Below the pieces are notes generated by a model. It did no database searches. It saw only the letters and a list, made by a program, of their open reading frames with translations, and was not told where the DNA came from. From Zanthoxylum bungeanum (Eukaryota > Streptophyta > Magnoliopsida > Sapindales > Rutaceae), in assembly GCA_019454045.1 (NCBI GenBank), contig SKCR01023724.1:124001-188000 (forward strand): 64,000 bases of DNA, read 5' to 3'. The translations under genes and the position numbers were made by a program. Shown piece after piece: positions 9,537 through 20,839 of this stretch. Positions within the stretch are counted from its first letter, which is position 1; every line of letters begins with the position of its first letter.

Positions 9537-10520
9537 CTATAGCCAGTCACTCAAGCATCTAACACCTGAACTATGTACATGTCGCTCAAAATTTTGCTGA
9601 GGAATAAATTTTGTCAGCGGATCTGCAATGTTGTCCTCTGATGCGACCTTCTCGATCTTCACATCGCCACGATGTATGATCTCACGAATCAGATGGAAAC
9701 GTCGAATAACATGCTTGGATCGTTGATGAGACCGCGGTTCCTTAGCCTGCGCTATAGCCCCGTTATTGTCACAATACAATGGAACGGGCTCAGCTGCTAA
9801 CGGAACTACTCCTAATCCAATTAGGAATTTACGGATCCAAACTGCCTCTTTTGCTGTTTCAGCTACAGCAATGTACTCTGCTTCTGTTGTTAAATCGGCA
9901 ACAGTCTCTTGCTTGAAAGATTTCCAGCTTACTGCTCCGTTATTCAAACAAAATATGTACCCAGATTGCGACTTACAGTCGTCTTTATCAGTTTGGAAAC
10001 TTGCATCGGTATACCCAGTTACCTCAAGTTCTCCATCTCCATAGATTAAGAAAGCATCCTTAGTTCGTCTAAGATACTTAAGGATATTCTTAACCGCCAT
10101 CCAGTAACCATCACCTGGATCGGCCTGATAGCGACTACACATGCTCAAAGCATACGAGACATCAGGTCGCGTACATATCATGGAATACATTATCGATCCG
10201 ACTGCCGAGGCGAACGGGATCCGACTCATGTTGTCTCTCTCATCTTGAGTTTTAGGACACATGTCCTTAGATAGAGTGACGCCATGTGACACTGGAAATA
10301 GTCCCCTCTTGGACTGATCCATGTTGAATCTCTTCAACACTTTGTCAATGTACGTGCTCTGGGAGAGTCCAATCAGCTTTCTAGATCTATCCCGGTAGAT
10401 ATTTATTCCTAGAATAAAGGCTGCTTCTCCCAGATCCTTCATGGAGAATTTTAATGAAAGCCAAGCTTTCACCAATTGTAGCATGGGAATGTCATTGCCA
10501 ATAAGCAATACATCATCAAC
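9537..10520 (-). pseudogene. Element 1 pol: RT C-terminal part and RNase H
   Basis: A 323-codon open stretch continuing in frame from the RT segment to its right after a stop at 10523-10521. The RT C-terminal part reads FSMKDLGEAAFILGINIYRD and YIDKVLKRFNM, then CTRPDVSYALSMCSRYQ. RNase H follows with TDASFQTDKDD, the catalytic-region TTEAEYIAVAETAKEAVW and LYCDNNGAIAQAKEPRSHQ, ending DNIADPLTK and a terminal SDWL. The order and motifs are those of Angela/BARE-type copia pol. Its stop codon abuts the polypurine tract. The segment is intact by itself; the preceding stop would truncate the polyprotein. Confidence 0.9.
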
Positions 10521-11249
10521 TTAAAGGACAATGAATGTCAGTGCGCTCCCACTAACCTTCTTATATACACAAAGATCATCCTCGTTTTGAACGAAATCAT
10601 ATTCTTTTATAATCTCATCAAAACGTTGGTTCCAAGAATGCGATGCTTGCTTCAATCCATAAATGGATCGATTTAACTTACAAACCTTGTTTGCAAGTCT
10701 TGGTACAACAAAACTGTCAGGTTGTTGCATATAAACATCCTCCAAAAGGTTTTCGTTAAGGAAAGCGATTTTGACGTCCATCTGCCATATCTCGTAATCG
10801 AAATATGCAGCAATAGTAAGCATTATCCGAATGGATTTAATCATGGCAACGGGTGAAAGAGTTTCGTCGTAATCGACACTATGTCGTTGACGATACTCTT
10901 TCGCTACAAGTCTAGCTTTGTACGTTTGTACGTTACCATCCATATCGGTATTCTTCTTGAAGACCCATTTGCAACCAATAGGCTTTACGCCTTCTGGTGC
11001 ATCAACCAGTGTCCAAACTTGGTTGGTGTACATGGAATCCATTTCGGACTTCATGACCTCTTGCCATAAAGCGGAATCGATATCTTGTATCGCTTCCTCA
11101 TACGTAGTCGGCTCGTTATCCTCAATAAGATTGACATCCACATGAGGTGAGATCAGAAACCCATACCTTTCAGGTTGTTTTCTGACTCTCTCCGACCTAC
11201 GCGGTTCTTGTGTATTCGAAGATTGTGGTACAGTCTCATCCCTGATGGA
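10521..11249 (-). pseudogene. Element 1 pol: RT N-terminal part, stop at the YVDD tyrosine
   Basis: Encodes the RT start: WQEVMKSEMDSMYTNQVWTL, then GVKPIGCKWVFKKN, YKARLVAKEYRQ, IWQMDVKIAFLNENL and SIYGLKQASHSWNQRFD. The frame then reads SALTFIVL, stop, VDD, so the tyrosine of the catalytic YVDD box is a TAA codon (10523-10521) while both aspartates remain. Upstream the frame is open to a TAG at 11252-11250 (AEHE, stop) in the integrase-RT linker, which holds the basic RRSERVRKQPERYGFL stretch. RT copies element RNA into DNA; this copy could not without stop read-through. Confidence 0.9.
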
Positions 11250-12030
11250 CTATTCATGTTCTGCTAAGGATTCTGTGCCAGGAATAGTATCACTCTGATT
11301 TTCATAGAGTTCTATTTTCTTCCTACTTACCACTGTATTTAGGAATTCCTTCTCAAGAAAAACCGCATGTAGAGCAACAAATATTTTGTTCTCTTGTGGG
11401 TGATTGAAGTAATATCTTTTGGTTTCCCTAGGATATCCCACAAATAGGCACTTATCCGATTTGGGTTCTAGTTTGGTACCTTCCAAACGTTTGACGTATG
11501 CCCAGCATCCCCAAATCTTCAGGAATGAGAAACATGGTTTCTTTCCTGTCCATATTTCATACGGAGTCTGTTGAACAGACTTTGACGGAACCTTATTCAA
11601 AATAAGTATTGCACTGTACAATGCATATCCCCATAAGGAAATAGGTAGCTCTGTGGGACTCATCATAGACCTTACCATGTCTAACAAAGTTCAGTTTCTC
11701 CGTTCGGACACACCGTTTAATTGCGGTGTTCCGGGAGGAGTCCACTGTGAAAGAATACCATATTATTTCAAGTAATCAAGAAACTCATTGCTTAAGTATT
11801 CGCCATCATGGTCCGACCGTAATATTTTAATACTTTTGCCGGTCTTTTTTCTACTTCGTGTCGAAACTCCTTAAATTTATCAAAGGTTTCAGACTTGTGT
11901 CTCATAAGATACCCATAACCATAACGCGATGCATCATCCGTAAAGGTTACGAAGTATTCATATCCACCTCTAGCCTGGCTAGACATGGGCCCACAAACGT
12001 CACTATGAACGAGGGCTAACAGTTCGGTGG
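11250..12030 (-). pseudogene. Element 1 integrase, with stop and frameshift
   Basis: The right part holds the core, FVTFTDDASRYGYGYLMRHK (reading leftward from about 11950). A frameshift near 11850 moves the second catalytic region (SDHDGEYLSNEFLDYL) to another frame. PPGTPQLNGVSERRN follows, then an in-frame TGA where relatives have R (RNRTLLDM, a CGA to TGA change). The C-terminal part 11687-11250 reads MVRSMMSPTELPISLWGYAL, TPYEIWTGKKP and FLKIWGCWAYVKRLEG. Integrase inserts the cDNA into the genome. Confidence 0.85.
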
Positions 12031-12560
12031 CATGTGCACCTTTACCGCTTTAGGCATTTTGCCTAACAAAAACAAGATTCGCAGACGTCATATGAATTTG
12101 ATCAAATCCGTCCAAGTACCCACTCTTCGAAAGTGTGGATATGCGAGTCTTGTTAATGTGTCCCAGACGACAATGCCACATATAAGTTTCATCTTGTTAC
12201 TTAGTTTAAGCCTTTTGTTTGTTACATTATATGTTTGAGATTGATTTATATTCAAAATATAAAGACCATTATTTACATCAGCAGTGCAATTTTCCATATC
12301 ATTTTTATACATAAAACACCTAGTGTTTCTAAATACAAAAGTATACCCACATTGGGCTAACATAGATACAGAAATAATATTCCTAGTCAAACTAGGTACA
12401 TAATAACAGTCTGTAAGTTTAAGTACATGCCCCGAGGGCAGTTCCAAAACAAAAGTGCCAACGGCCAAAACGGTGACTCATGTCCCATTTCCAACGCGGA
12501 GGTCAATCTCTTCTGAGGCCAGTCTCCTACTAATCTACATATCCAGAATCAAAAATCCAA
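12031..12560 (-). pseudogene. Element 1 protease and GAG-pre-integrase region
   Basis: The protease motif WIFDSGYVD is visible at about 12560-12533 with the D-S-G triad kept, then a stop; the usual HIC segment after it is missing. The following part reads ASEEIDLRVGNGT, then FVLELPSGHVLKLTDCYYVP and NIISVSMLAQCGYTF, and ends in the pre-integrase RVGTWTDLIKFI at about 12088. A further stop separates it from integrase. Confidence 0.75.
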
Positions 12561-12599
12561 TTTTTAAAACTAGTAGTAGACATTTTTATTTCTATAACA

Positions 12600-13454
12600 A
12601 ACATACATGAAGCCGGTGCATTGCCCGCTTTGATTTCATGTGTGCCTTGTACTCGCGATAGTCACGCTTCTAGTTACCCGCTTCCCGCACTGCAGACATA
12701 CATCTTGGGATTTTTCCTTACCCTTCCCAGAAGGTTTTGACGATTTGGCCTTGCCTTTCTTCTTCTTCTTCTTCTTCTTCTTCTTCTTCTTCTTTACACC
12801 TCCAGTCGCCTTAGGCCAAGCCTTGGGAGACTGAGATGTTGAAGCGAAGTGCGCCTCGCGCTTCTTGCCCTTTAGGAGCTCTTTTTCTGCTTCGCACAGT
12901 GTTGACATCAACTCTCCAAGAGTTTGGTCTTGGTTCATCATATTGTAGTTCATGATGAACCCACTCCAGTTGTCGGGGAGAGACTGTAAGATCAAATCTA
13001 TAGAAGTCTCAGCCTCGAAGACTATGCCCAGCTGTCCCAACTGTTCAATGTCAGCAATCATCTGCGACACATGGTGTTCGACAGATGTACCCTCTGACAT
13101 GCGAGCGCGAAAGAGCTTCTTCTGCAACTAATATCTCTGCGATCTAAAATTAGATCGATGAAGATCATGCAACTTCGCCATCATCTGATATGGATCCAAT
13201 CCCTTGTTCTGACGACAGAATTATTGACTCATAGCAGCAAGCATTATAGATTGAGCAGTGAAGTTGTCATCGATATGAGTCTTCCAAAGCTCTAGCTCAA
13301 CTATCTTATCAGATCTACGCTTAGGCCCAAGAGGTCTCTCTATAGTGTAGAGTAACTTCTCGGATCCCAGGACAATCCTGAGATTCATGTCCCAATCTTG
13401 AAAGTTCATGCCATTAAAGACATTGTCGCCTATGATAATATCTCTAATGCTCAA
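12600..13454 (-). pseudogene. Element 1 gag with polylysine expansion and damaged zinc knuckle
   Basis: The start is at 13454 (MSIRDIIIGDNVFNGMNFQD), in the position expected after the leader. Two stops (about 13219 and 13127) break the frame. The central part reads FRARMSEGTSVEHHVSQMI, LQSLPDNWSGFIMNYN and TLGELMSTLCEAEKELLKG, the copia gag pattern. A (TTC)n tract at about 12757-12793 encodes a run of 13 lysines (AAG codons). The zinc knuckle begins CLQCGK but then goes out of frame. Gag builds the particle and binds element RNA. Confidence 0.85.
12757..12793. repeat. (TTC)n microsatellite inside gag of element 1
   Basis: About twelve TTC units, read on the minus strand as AAG (lysine). The length is a multiple of three, so the expansion keeps the gag frame. 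Confidence 0.9.
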
Positions 13455-15644
13455 TTTTCATGTCATCTTAATTGCAATAGTCAAACTATTCAATTAATAA
13501 TGTATGGGTACAGTCTAACTGTTACAAGAAAAATACTAAAATATTAGTCCAACTAATAAATATTTATTGACGAAAATAATTTGAAAGCGCGTAAAGCCAA
13601 GTATTTGAACGAAATTGCAAATTCAATACTGGCCTCCCACTATTTTTCGGCGAGCCTCTAACCCTCTGTTGAGTACTCGGGAAACCTAATTTCCTAGTGG
13701 GCTAGGATCCCGTTAAATAACACACAACCTTGACTTTGGCCACAAGATGTATGATATTTAACTAGGTAGATCTCTAAGATCAATTGGATCTCATCCAATT
13801 CCTAGATCCGGTAGGTGGACCTCCAAGTCCGAAACATACATACAATATATATGCCAATATATCCAATATATTTTCCTAACCTTTTTCCTCTGAATCAACT
13901 AAGCCTTGGCTTTGGCACAACAAGCTTAATGATTCCAGTTAGCAGGACCCATTGACTTTGGAAAGCTTCGTAATCGATGTCGATGGACAAGAAGTGATCT
14001 TGACTTTGGCCAACAAATCACAACTTGGACAAGACATACGATATGGAAAAAAGTCTTCATGATTCAAACACATCCACGATGGACAAAGGTCTTGACTTTG
14101 GCCAACAAACCAGTGCCAATCTTGGATCTTGAGAATGAATCACTCAATGGAAGGAAAACGCTTAATATTTGTTGAGGGTTTTTCACGTAAATTAGCAACC
14201 AATTTATTATCTTTGATTAGGTCTCATCATACGCCCTTAAGCATGCATTCTAAAAGCGTAATAAGTTGCGGTAAATAAATTAATAATGATATGCGGATGA
14301 ATATCTCACAAATTATTCCTAGAACAAATCACTCTCTTTCTTCTCCCCGGCTAGCACTATTCAAACTTCTACCAATTACATAATACAATTAAAGAAACCT
14401 CATTAACATTGAGGGGAATTAGGTGAGAAGAGAATTACAAGAATCGAGAGATAAGGCTGGACTCGCAGGTCCAATTTAATAAATTCTAAATTTACAACAA
14501 TTCCAAAATTGCCATTTCCCTTCTAATATCCATCCGATATACATTATTCATACAACACATCCATGTATTCACACAAAGCATGTTATTCAATCAATCTAAT
14601 CCAATTAATTAATCTTTGAATAAAGTGATCATCCAATGTTCAAACAACGATTTGATTTGCGCGAGTCCAACTCGTTTTAGAATAAGTACTCAAAGTACGA
14701 ATTCTTGAATTATATCGAACTACAATTTAAATCTAATTTAATTTGTATTCATTGGTAATTCTATATTTAATTCCAAATTAAATAATTACATTTTTTAATG
14801 CGTCTTTATGACTTAGATTATAAATCTAATCTTAATGGGTCTCAAAGCCCAATTAACATCAAATGTCCATTTAATTAAAGTCCAATGAGCTTTCAATTAA
14901 TTTCTTAAGGCATGGGCTTTGGTCAATATGGGTCAAACCCAAATACCAAGGCCCAATTAAGGAATCACCATATTTGCCAAGAAATCAATTTTGGCCCATT
15001 AGGCCCAATTAAATGTTTAAAGGCCCATAAGTTATATTTGGACTTAATGGAATGGTTTAGGCCCAATTTGGATCCAATCCAATTGTCCTAAACCAACTTG
15101 GCCCAACCAAGCCCATTAGGCCCAAATATAACATTTTTAGCCCAATTCCAAATTAAGCCCAATTAAATAAATTCTAATTTTCCAAATTTCAAAATTTAAT
15201 TAATTAAAGTGTATTGCACTAATTAATTATCTAAATTAATATTTCCAAAATACTAATTTAATCAATTAATCATGCATTAATATTTTCAACACATGTCCAA
15301 CATTATTGAAACAAAATCAATTCATTTTCATGCTTCTCAAGTCACGGTAATTTGAAGGATTTTATATCCGATTTCGATTTCAATCCGATTAAATCACAAA
15401 TCAATATATCTCATGTCTTTAAACTTATCCAATGATTTAAAAAACAAAAAATACCATGACTTTATATCATATACACATTCGGCCAAGCCATGATTTTTGG
15501 GCAAAATTAATCCAATTAATTTTTCATCAAATTGATCATGCATAACTCTAAGTTATCAACATACAAGCATACTCAAATAAACAATTTGATCAAATCATGC
15601 TCAAATCAAAAATACCCAAATTTTAGTAAAAAAACCTAATCAAA
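13455..15644 (-). other. 5' leader of element 1, with repeated motifs
   Basis: A 2.2-kb non-coding leader between the 5' LTR and gag. At 13731-14110 it holds five copies of a CTTTGG(C) word, mostly within cttgactttggccaacaaa (plus-strand reading). At about 14840-15165 there are more than ten GGCCCA or GCCCAATT words. No primer binding site is present next to the LTR at 15644, where tRNA-Met complementarity is expected. Confidence 0.75.
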
Positions 15645-17550
15645 TTTCTAAGGTCATCCCAAGATCAATTTAAGCATAAAACATTAGAATACAAGAAGAA
15701 GTATAGCGCAAATATACTTACAACGATCGGATGTAGGATGTGTGATCACAAAAATTTGTTTTGAGAAGTTCCTCCAAGCTCCTCTTTGAATGATGAATCC
15801 AAGCTCCAAGCTTTGAGATTTGAGATTCCAAGCTCTTGGGAATGGTTCCCTATCACCTTAAATGATTCATTTGATGTGCTAGCAATGAAGATTTTGTAAC
15901 AAAATCACCTTATTTCTTCCTAGTAACTTTCGGCCAAGAAGAAAAAATTTTGGGAGAGAAAATTTTTGGCTATTGCCGTGAGGGAGAGAGAAGTGATGAA
16001 GTTATGTTAACTTGTGTAATTGATTTCTAAAATCAAAAATTAAAGATATACCAAATATTTGGTATTAAGTCAATCATTTTCACCTTGTGTGTTTTACAAG
16101 TTACCATCAAGTCACTACTTACTTCCATCACCAAAAAGTGATGAGAAAGACAAGTGATGTGATGTGATGTGACAAGTGGGCCCCACTTGAATTCAAAATC
16201 CGAGTGGGCCCGCAAACACTCCCGGGCTCGGGTTCGTTAATTCCGAATTAACAAATTTTCCGTTGCGACGTAATTAAATCAAATTTAATTAAATAATTAT
16301 GCCTAGCAAAATTATTATTCACTCGCTCGCGAATTAATTCTAAATTAATTCGTTCGCCCGAATTAAAATCCAATTTTAATTTCGTTATGAAATCTAATTT
16401 CATTTAATATATCAAATATATTATTTTATCGATTAATTCCAAATTAATCGTTCTCTCTCTTCTAATAGTATTTTATCCCAGATAAGATCTCTCCGTAATT
16501 AATCCTAGATTAATTATGTTCGAATCATACGTCATCGGTGAATCTTCGAGAAGCGACCCATGAGATCCATGGATATTTGGCCGCAAATCCGGTCATCGGA
16601 CTATCCGAACACGTGCGTACCTCGTACCACGTTTTTACCGATTTACGAGACATGGTTGGCTTCTAGCAAAGCACCGTGCCTACCCAATTCTCCTGAAATA
16701 TTCTTAAAGGAATAGATAATGTATGTCAGGCGTAGTATACTTAGTATTGTGTATTGTGATCCAGTATCGGATGTCACATGCAAGGCCTGTGGCTGGAATA
16801 GTGTCTGCCCCGTACAAAGCATATATCAGATCACAAGCAACTAGTCTCTTTAATCGGATAATCAAGACCTTGTCATATTATCCCAATGGTTGCAATACAT
16901 TAGAGTGACAGTTCTGTATCCATGCGTGATCATCATCTCCATATGACTGAAGTGATACTTCTGTCTTGACATCACACCCAATACACTACAATTCTCAATA
17001 AACCCAGAAGAGGCGTACACAGAACCTATTAAAGTCCTGGACGACCAAAACCAAAGCGTATTGATTGTCGCAAGTACTAGCGATGCAAGTCTCAGGTTAA
17101 GACCAAATACACCTACCCTGATTCAGATTCCCATAGACACATAGTCATACTACCAATGGGATTCCGAGGGGTCTATCCAGAGCGAAGCTGTTCCATACCA
17201 TCGTAAACACAACCTCATATCACACTTGCATAAGTATCCAATACTTAAATATATGAGAACTATGATGTTACGCTTACATAACACGCACAAGTGCAATACT
17301 AGTCTATTCCGCATTATCGATGTCCAGTCTCGATATACTACGACTAGGGATATTTAATGATTAACCTTTATGGATTGATATTGTCTCATATCTAATAATC
17401 CGGAACTAATCATAAGGACTTTTATCATTTATATATTTAAGTAATCAAATTACAAAATGATAAAATACAATTTTCATTGTCACATAGTTAATTTGTACAA
17501 AACACAACGTCTTTTACAAATAGTGACGCTATTGGTCATATTGTCCAACA
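15645..17550 (-). repeat. 5' LTR of element 1 (1.9 kb)
   Basis: Homologous to 8206-9522 from tttctaaggtcatcc on, ending attgtccaaca at 17550 and flanked by TSD cgctg. Its first few bases (the tgtttggg at the start of the left LTR) are absent, so the LTR/PBS junction has been deleted. It keeps the middle block missing from the left LTR (about 16650-17305) and carries the hairpin array at 16271-16516. The open frames 16033-16215 and 16723-16908 are LTR noise. Confidence 0.9.
16271..16516. repeat. Hairpin array, right LTR of element 1
   Basis: Same series of C-N-A-loop inverted repeats as at 8844-9090, essentially base for base, as expected for a pair of LTRs. Confidence 0.85.
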
Positions 17551-17555
17551 CGCTG

Positions 17556-17859
17556 TTCATGAATGGCCCAACGACGTAGAAGAAGCAGTCTTTATAACAC
17601 CTCACGTTGGAATGAGACTTGGCGAGCAGCTTATCGAAGTGTTTTGTTGTAAATACCGTACCACTTACCCTGGTTGCTCGTGGGATTTTTTTCATCTTAA
17701 ATAGATGTTTAAAATGTATGCATCTAAGATTCAACGAAGAACACAACACATTTAAGTATGCAAACGAGTATCAGGCTATCATAAATCCCAGAGAATGACA
17801 TAAAGGATATAATCATAATAAATAAAAAAGGATTTGGAACACTTACAGTGAATGAAGAT
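17556..17859. other. Remnant of element 1's host sequence, unclassified
   Basis: Continues the sequence cut by element 1 at 8205. On the minus strand a short open stretch (17749-17555) reads KKIPRATRVSGTVFTTKHFD then CYKDCFFYVVGPF, vaguely like the gag-like or putative-transposon proteins of plant retroelements. I cannot assign it with confidence. Confidence 0.3.
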
Positions 17860-17976
17860 CGAGGACATATAATCCATAGATATATTTTATCATTTAGTGT
17901 AAATGTACAAATACATAATATATTTGAATTAAATGAATTAGTTAATTAAAATGTTAATTAATTTATTAATTAAATG

Positions 17977-18042
<66 letters not shown>

Positions 18043-18974
18043 TATGACATGTGTTTATTTTATGTCAGGGGGATTAGGTATTTTATTTTTAAAATTATTT
18101 TAAAAAATAAAATAATTCCCTCGGTACCACTCCTCCCAATTTTCGACCACTAATTATATTAGTGTGAGTTGTTCACTTTCTTCTTAAAAGTGAACCAAAG
18201 GCAAAAATAATAAACCCTAAGAAAGAGAAATATTTGAAAAAAAAAAACAAAATCAAAGGCCTTAGCTTGAAGAATTGGAAAACTAAGGTAAGTTTTCTTA
18301 ATTCGTTCGTAAGAAAATTATTTCTTTTTACTTTATTTGAGTTCATGAGATGTATTTTTATTTTTCCTTCTCTTGAATATGCGATTTATTTCTTGGAAGT
18401 TTGTTGGAAAGAAAGCATGCATGTGTAGTGAATCATTTAAGCTTAATAAGTGTTATTGTAGTTTAATTTGGTTAAAGAATAACAAGTTGTCATTTTAGAA
18501 TTCTTGTACTACTCTATGAAAACATAGAATTATTCTTGAATGTTTTTATTGTGGTGAAACTTTTGTGTTTTGTTGGAAAGTTTGGATTAAAATTTGATTG
18601 GAAGTTAATTTTAGTTTTATTTAGTTAATTTGATTAATTAAATATTTTAGGGTTTATGTCTAATTCTATAATTGGGGCTTTTCATTTATGGATGTAATTA
18701 AGTATATCAAATGCATACTAATCATTTTGGTAGTGTTTTAGAAACACTTAAATATGTAATTGACACTTTAGGACTAAAATGAGCAAAATATAAAAGTATG
18801 CATTATTGGGTAATTTCGATCAAGGGATAATTTGGACATTTATAAAAAAAATATTTTGGATTCAATATTAAAATAAATAGCTTAAAGAAAATTTTTGAAA
18901 TTGGAAAAATTTTGAATTTTTTACGCTCCGCTACAATACCCGATAAAATCATAATTACGTCAAAATCCCTAACA
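17860..18974 (+). repeat. Truncated copia LTR fragment I (related to LTRs E and F)
   Basis: A plus-strand 3' LTR part ending cgtcaaaatccctaaca at 18974. Order and wording follow the E LTR: a stretch of the gagagaaa type, taaggtaagttttcttaa, then aagcttaataagtg and ataacaagttgtcattttag, ending in a block with cgctccgct. The left part is missing or unrecognisable and no tRNA-Met PBS follows. It carries an (AT)n tract. The open frame 18234-18428 is not a gene. Confidence 0.55.
17979..18039. repeat. (AT)n microsatellite
   Basis: About 30 uninterrupted AT units within LTR fragment I. Confidence 0.95.
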
Positions 18975-19333
18975 TATCGGATCGTACATGCCCCTTCCTC
19001 ATCGAGAGTTTTGCCATATCTAATCTATATGTCCATGAAAGAAGTATGTGTGTAAATAAGGGGTCATTATATGTTTTTGATGTTGAGAGGGCGTATAATC
19101 AATATTGTAAAAGCAACATAACCCAACTATAATAAATAATTGTATAGAACTCTTGGATAATACAAAAACTAACACAACTAAGCTCCAAATATAAATAATA
19201 AAAATGAAAAATAAAATTCATACATGTGCTGATTGATTGTATTTATAAGAATCCTTGTAGCTATTTGTAAGTGTCTGAATTTGTATTTCAGTGTGATTCA
19301 AATGAATTCCCTTGTGTGTTTTTTGTTTACTCA
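18975..19333. other. AT-rich sequence, nothing recognised
   Basis: About 360 bp between LTR fragment I and the CACTA terminus. No ORF, PBS or repeat was recognised. Confidence 0.4.
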
Positions 19334-20030
19334 CACTACAAAAAATAAGGTTTTTAACGTCTAAAAAATATAATGCTAAAGGTTATTAGCGTCGCTAATT
19401 TTCGATGCTAAAACGTGGACGAAAAAGACAATTATCGTCGAAATAAAAAATTTCGACGCTAAAGTACAACATTCTGCATCAAAAAAATTTCGACAATAAA
19501 TTGTAATTTTCGATGCTAAAGCACGTATTTGGCGACAAATATTTTCAACGCCAAATAAATTTGTAATTAATATAAAACTTATTTATTTTTCCTTTTAGCG
19601 TCGAAATGTATTATCTTTAGTATAGAGTATTTCGAAGCTAAAACTATAATATTAAAATATATATATTATTTTATTACTTTTAGTGTCGAATTTTTTACGC
19701 TAAAAGGGCATACGGAAATATAATTTCAAATTGACATTACAAATTATTTTCAAACTAATTTCATTACAAAAGTAATTAAATTTTAGAAAACATAAGAATA
19801 TTATTACAAATTTATTATGAAAAACTATAACAATGATATCTTCATTGATATAAAAATAAAATTATAAAATTTATCACAATAAAAAAAATATATAAAATAA
19901 TAAACAAAATGATAAAATATAATTTTTTTATATATTTTTTCCATATTCACTTTCATATTCTCCATCTTCATTTTCATATTCTTCATCTTCACTTTCATTT
20001 GTTTTTCATTTTCTTCATTTTCACCATTTG
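19334..20030. mobile_element. CACTA-type DNA transposon, one end (truncated)
   Basis: Begins CACTACAAAAAA, the terminal motif of plant CACTA (En/Spm) elements. It is followed within 400 bp by many subterminal repeats in both orientations, such as ttcgacgctaaa, ttttcgatgctaaa and ttttagcgtcgaaat. Beyond it, on the minus strand (about 20015-19915), a stretch can be read as an acidic Glu/Asn/Tyr run, possibly the tail of an element protein. The opposite end (TTTTTTGTAGTG) was not found, so the right limit is a guess. Confidence 0.7.
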
Positions 20031-20736
20031 GGCAGACGTGTCTCAAGGTTGGGTCATAGGTCGAGGAGCCGGGATCGGAACACCCATGTGCGTGAGTTTC
20101 TCACTCTCCAGCGGCAGTTTCCGGCTTTTCTGGAGTTGCCGCCAGCCATCGTTGGACACAGGGTGGCCAACCGCTCCTCCTGTGTCGTAGCGACGGCCGG
20201 CTGTGGCCGGATGGCCGACCGGCGAGCTGCTGCCCCAAATCATCAGAAGGAAGAAGATGGGTCGAGTGAGAGAAGTGGAAAGCTTATGCCATTTTGGCAA
20301 CTTCTGAAAACTTCATGGTATTTATAGGAATATTTTTGGAAATTACATTTTGACCTTGCGAAATTATAATTACGTCATTAACCTTTTCCTTCTTCAAAAA
20401 TATATAAATTTGAGGCTCTTCTACTCGAAATTTGGAAAAATATTCAACACAAAAGTTGTTCGTCTTAGAAATGGTTTTCCAATCAGCACAAACAGAGTTC
20501 GTTTGCTATCTTTATAGCCGAAATAAGAAACTTTTACGTATAAAATAATAAAATCAGAAATCGCATAACCGGTTCTCGAAATATCGCGTTTTCCAACGCG
20601 GTGAAAATTCACTTAAAATATTCCAATCTATTTTCCGACATATAGAGCCTTATTTTCGAATATCAATCAGTTCCAAATTCCAAACTTCAATTCGGAAAAT
20701 TTCTAAAATCGTTCCGAAAATATTCGAGATATTACA
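20031..20736 (-). repeat. Chromovirus (Tekay-like) LTR fragment N
   Basis: On the minus strand this begins TGTAATATCTCGAATATTTT at 20736, a typical Tekay/Del-type LTR start, and has a TATA box (TATAAATA) at 20326-20319. Downstream is a GC-rich transcribed segment (about 20030-20280) unlike its AT-rich surroundings. It interrupts copia element 3. The left end is unclear. The overlapping open frames at 20028-20327 and 20043-20300 are on opposite strands with no motif, and I do not call them genes. Confidence 0.55.
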
Positions 20737-20839
20737 CTCATTGACAATGAGCAGCATTGAGACTCTTTTCTTGTATCAAATACAAGCGCTCAGGAGGTCT
20801 CGATATCCTAGTAAACATACGGAGAGTGGAACTAGAAGG
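20737..20839 (-). pseudogene. Element 3 pol, integrase-RT linker (left piece)
   Basis: Continues, across solo LTR H, the frame ending at 23770. It reads SSSTLRMFTRISRPPERLYL then IQEKSLNAAHCQ and a stop. The RISRPPER motif marks the linker before RT in copia polyproteins. Joined in place, the two pieces stay in one frame except for one TAA, which supports H being a clean insertion. Confidence 0.7.

Larger units (their letters stand above)
8206..17550 (-). mobile_element. Ty1/copia (Angela/BARE-like) element 1, full length, 9.3 kb
   Basis: Minus-strand element bounded by a perfect 5-bp target duplication cgctg (8201-8205 and 17551-17555). Order on the minus strand: 5' LTR (17550 to about 15645), leader, gag, protease, integrase, RT, RNase H, polypurine tract (9537-9523), 3' LTR (9522 to 8206). 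LTRs begin TGTTGGACAATTATGACC. The RNase H and RT sequences match the Angela/BARE pattern. It cannot be autonomous: the PBS is missing and several stops and a frameshift break pol. Confidence 0.9.

Noticed and set aside
20043..20300. GC-rich 85-codon minus-strand frame as a possible host exon
   Set aside because: It overlaps an equally long plus-strand frame and lies downstream of a TATA box in chromovirus LTR fragment N.
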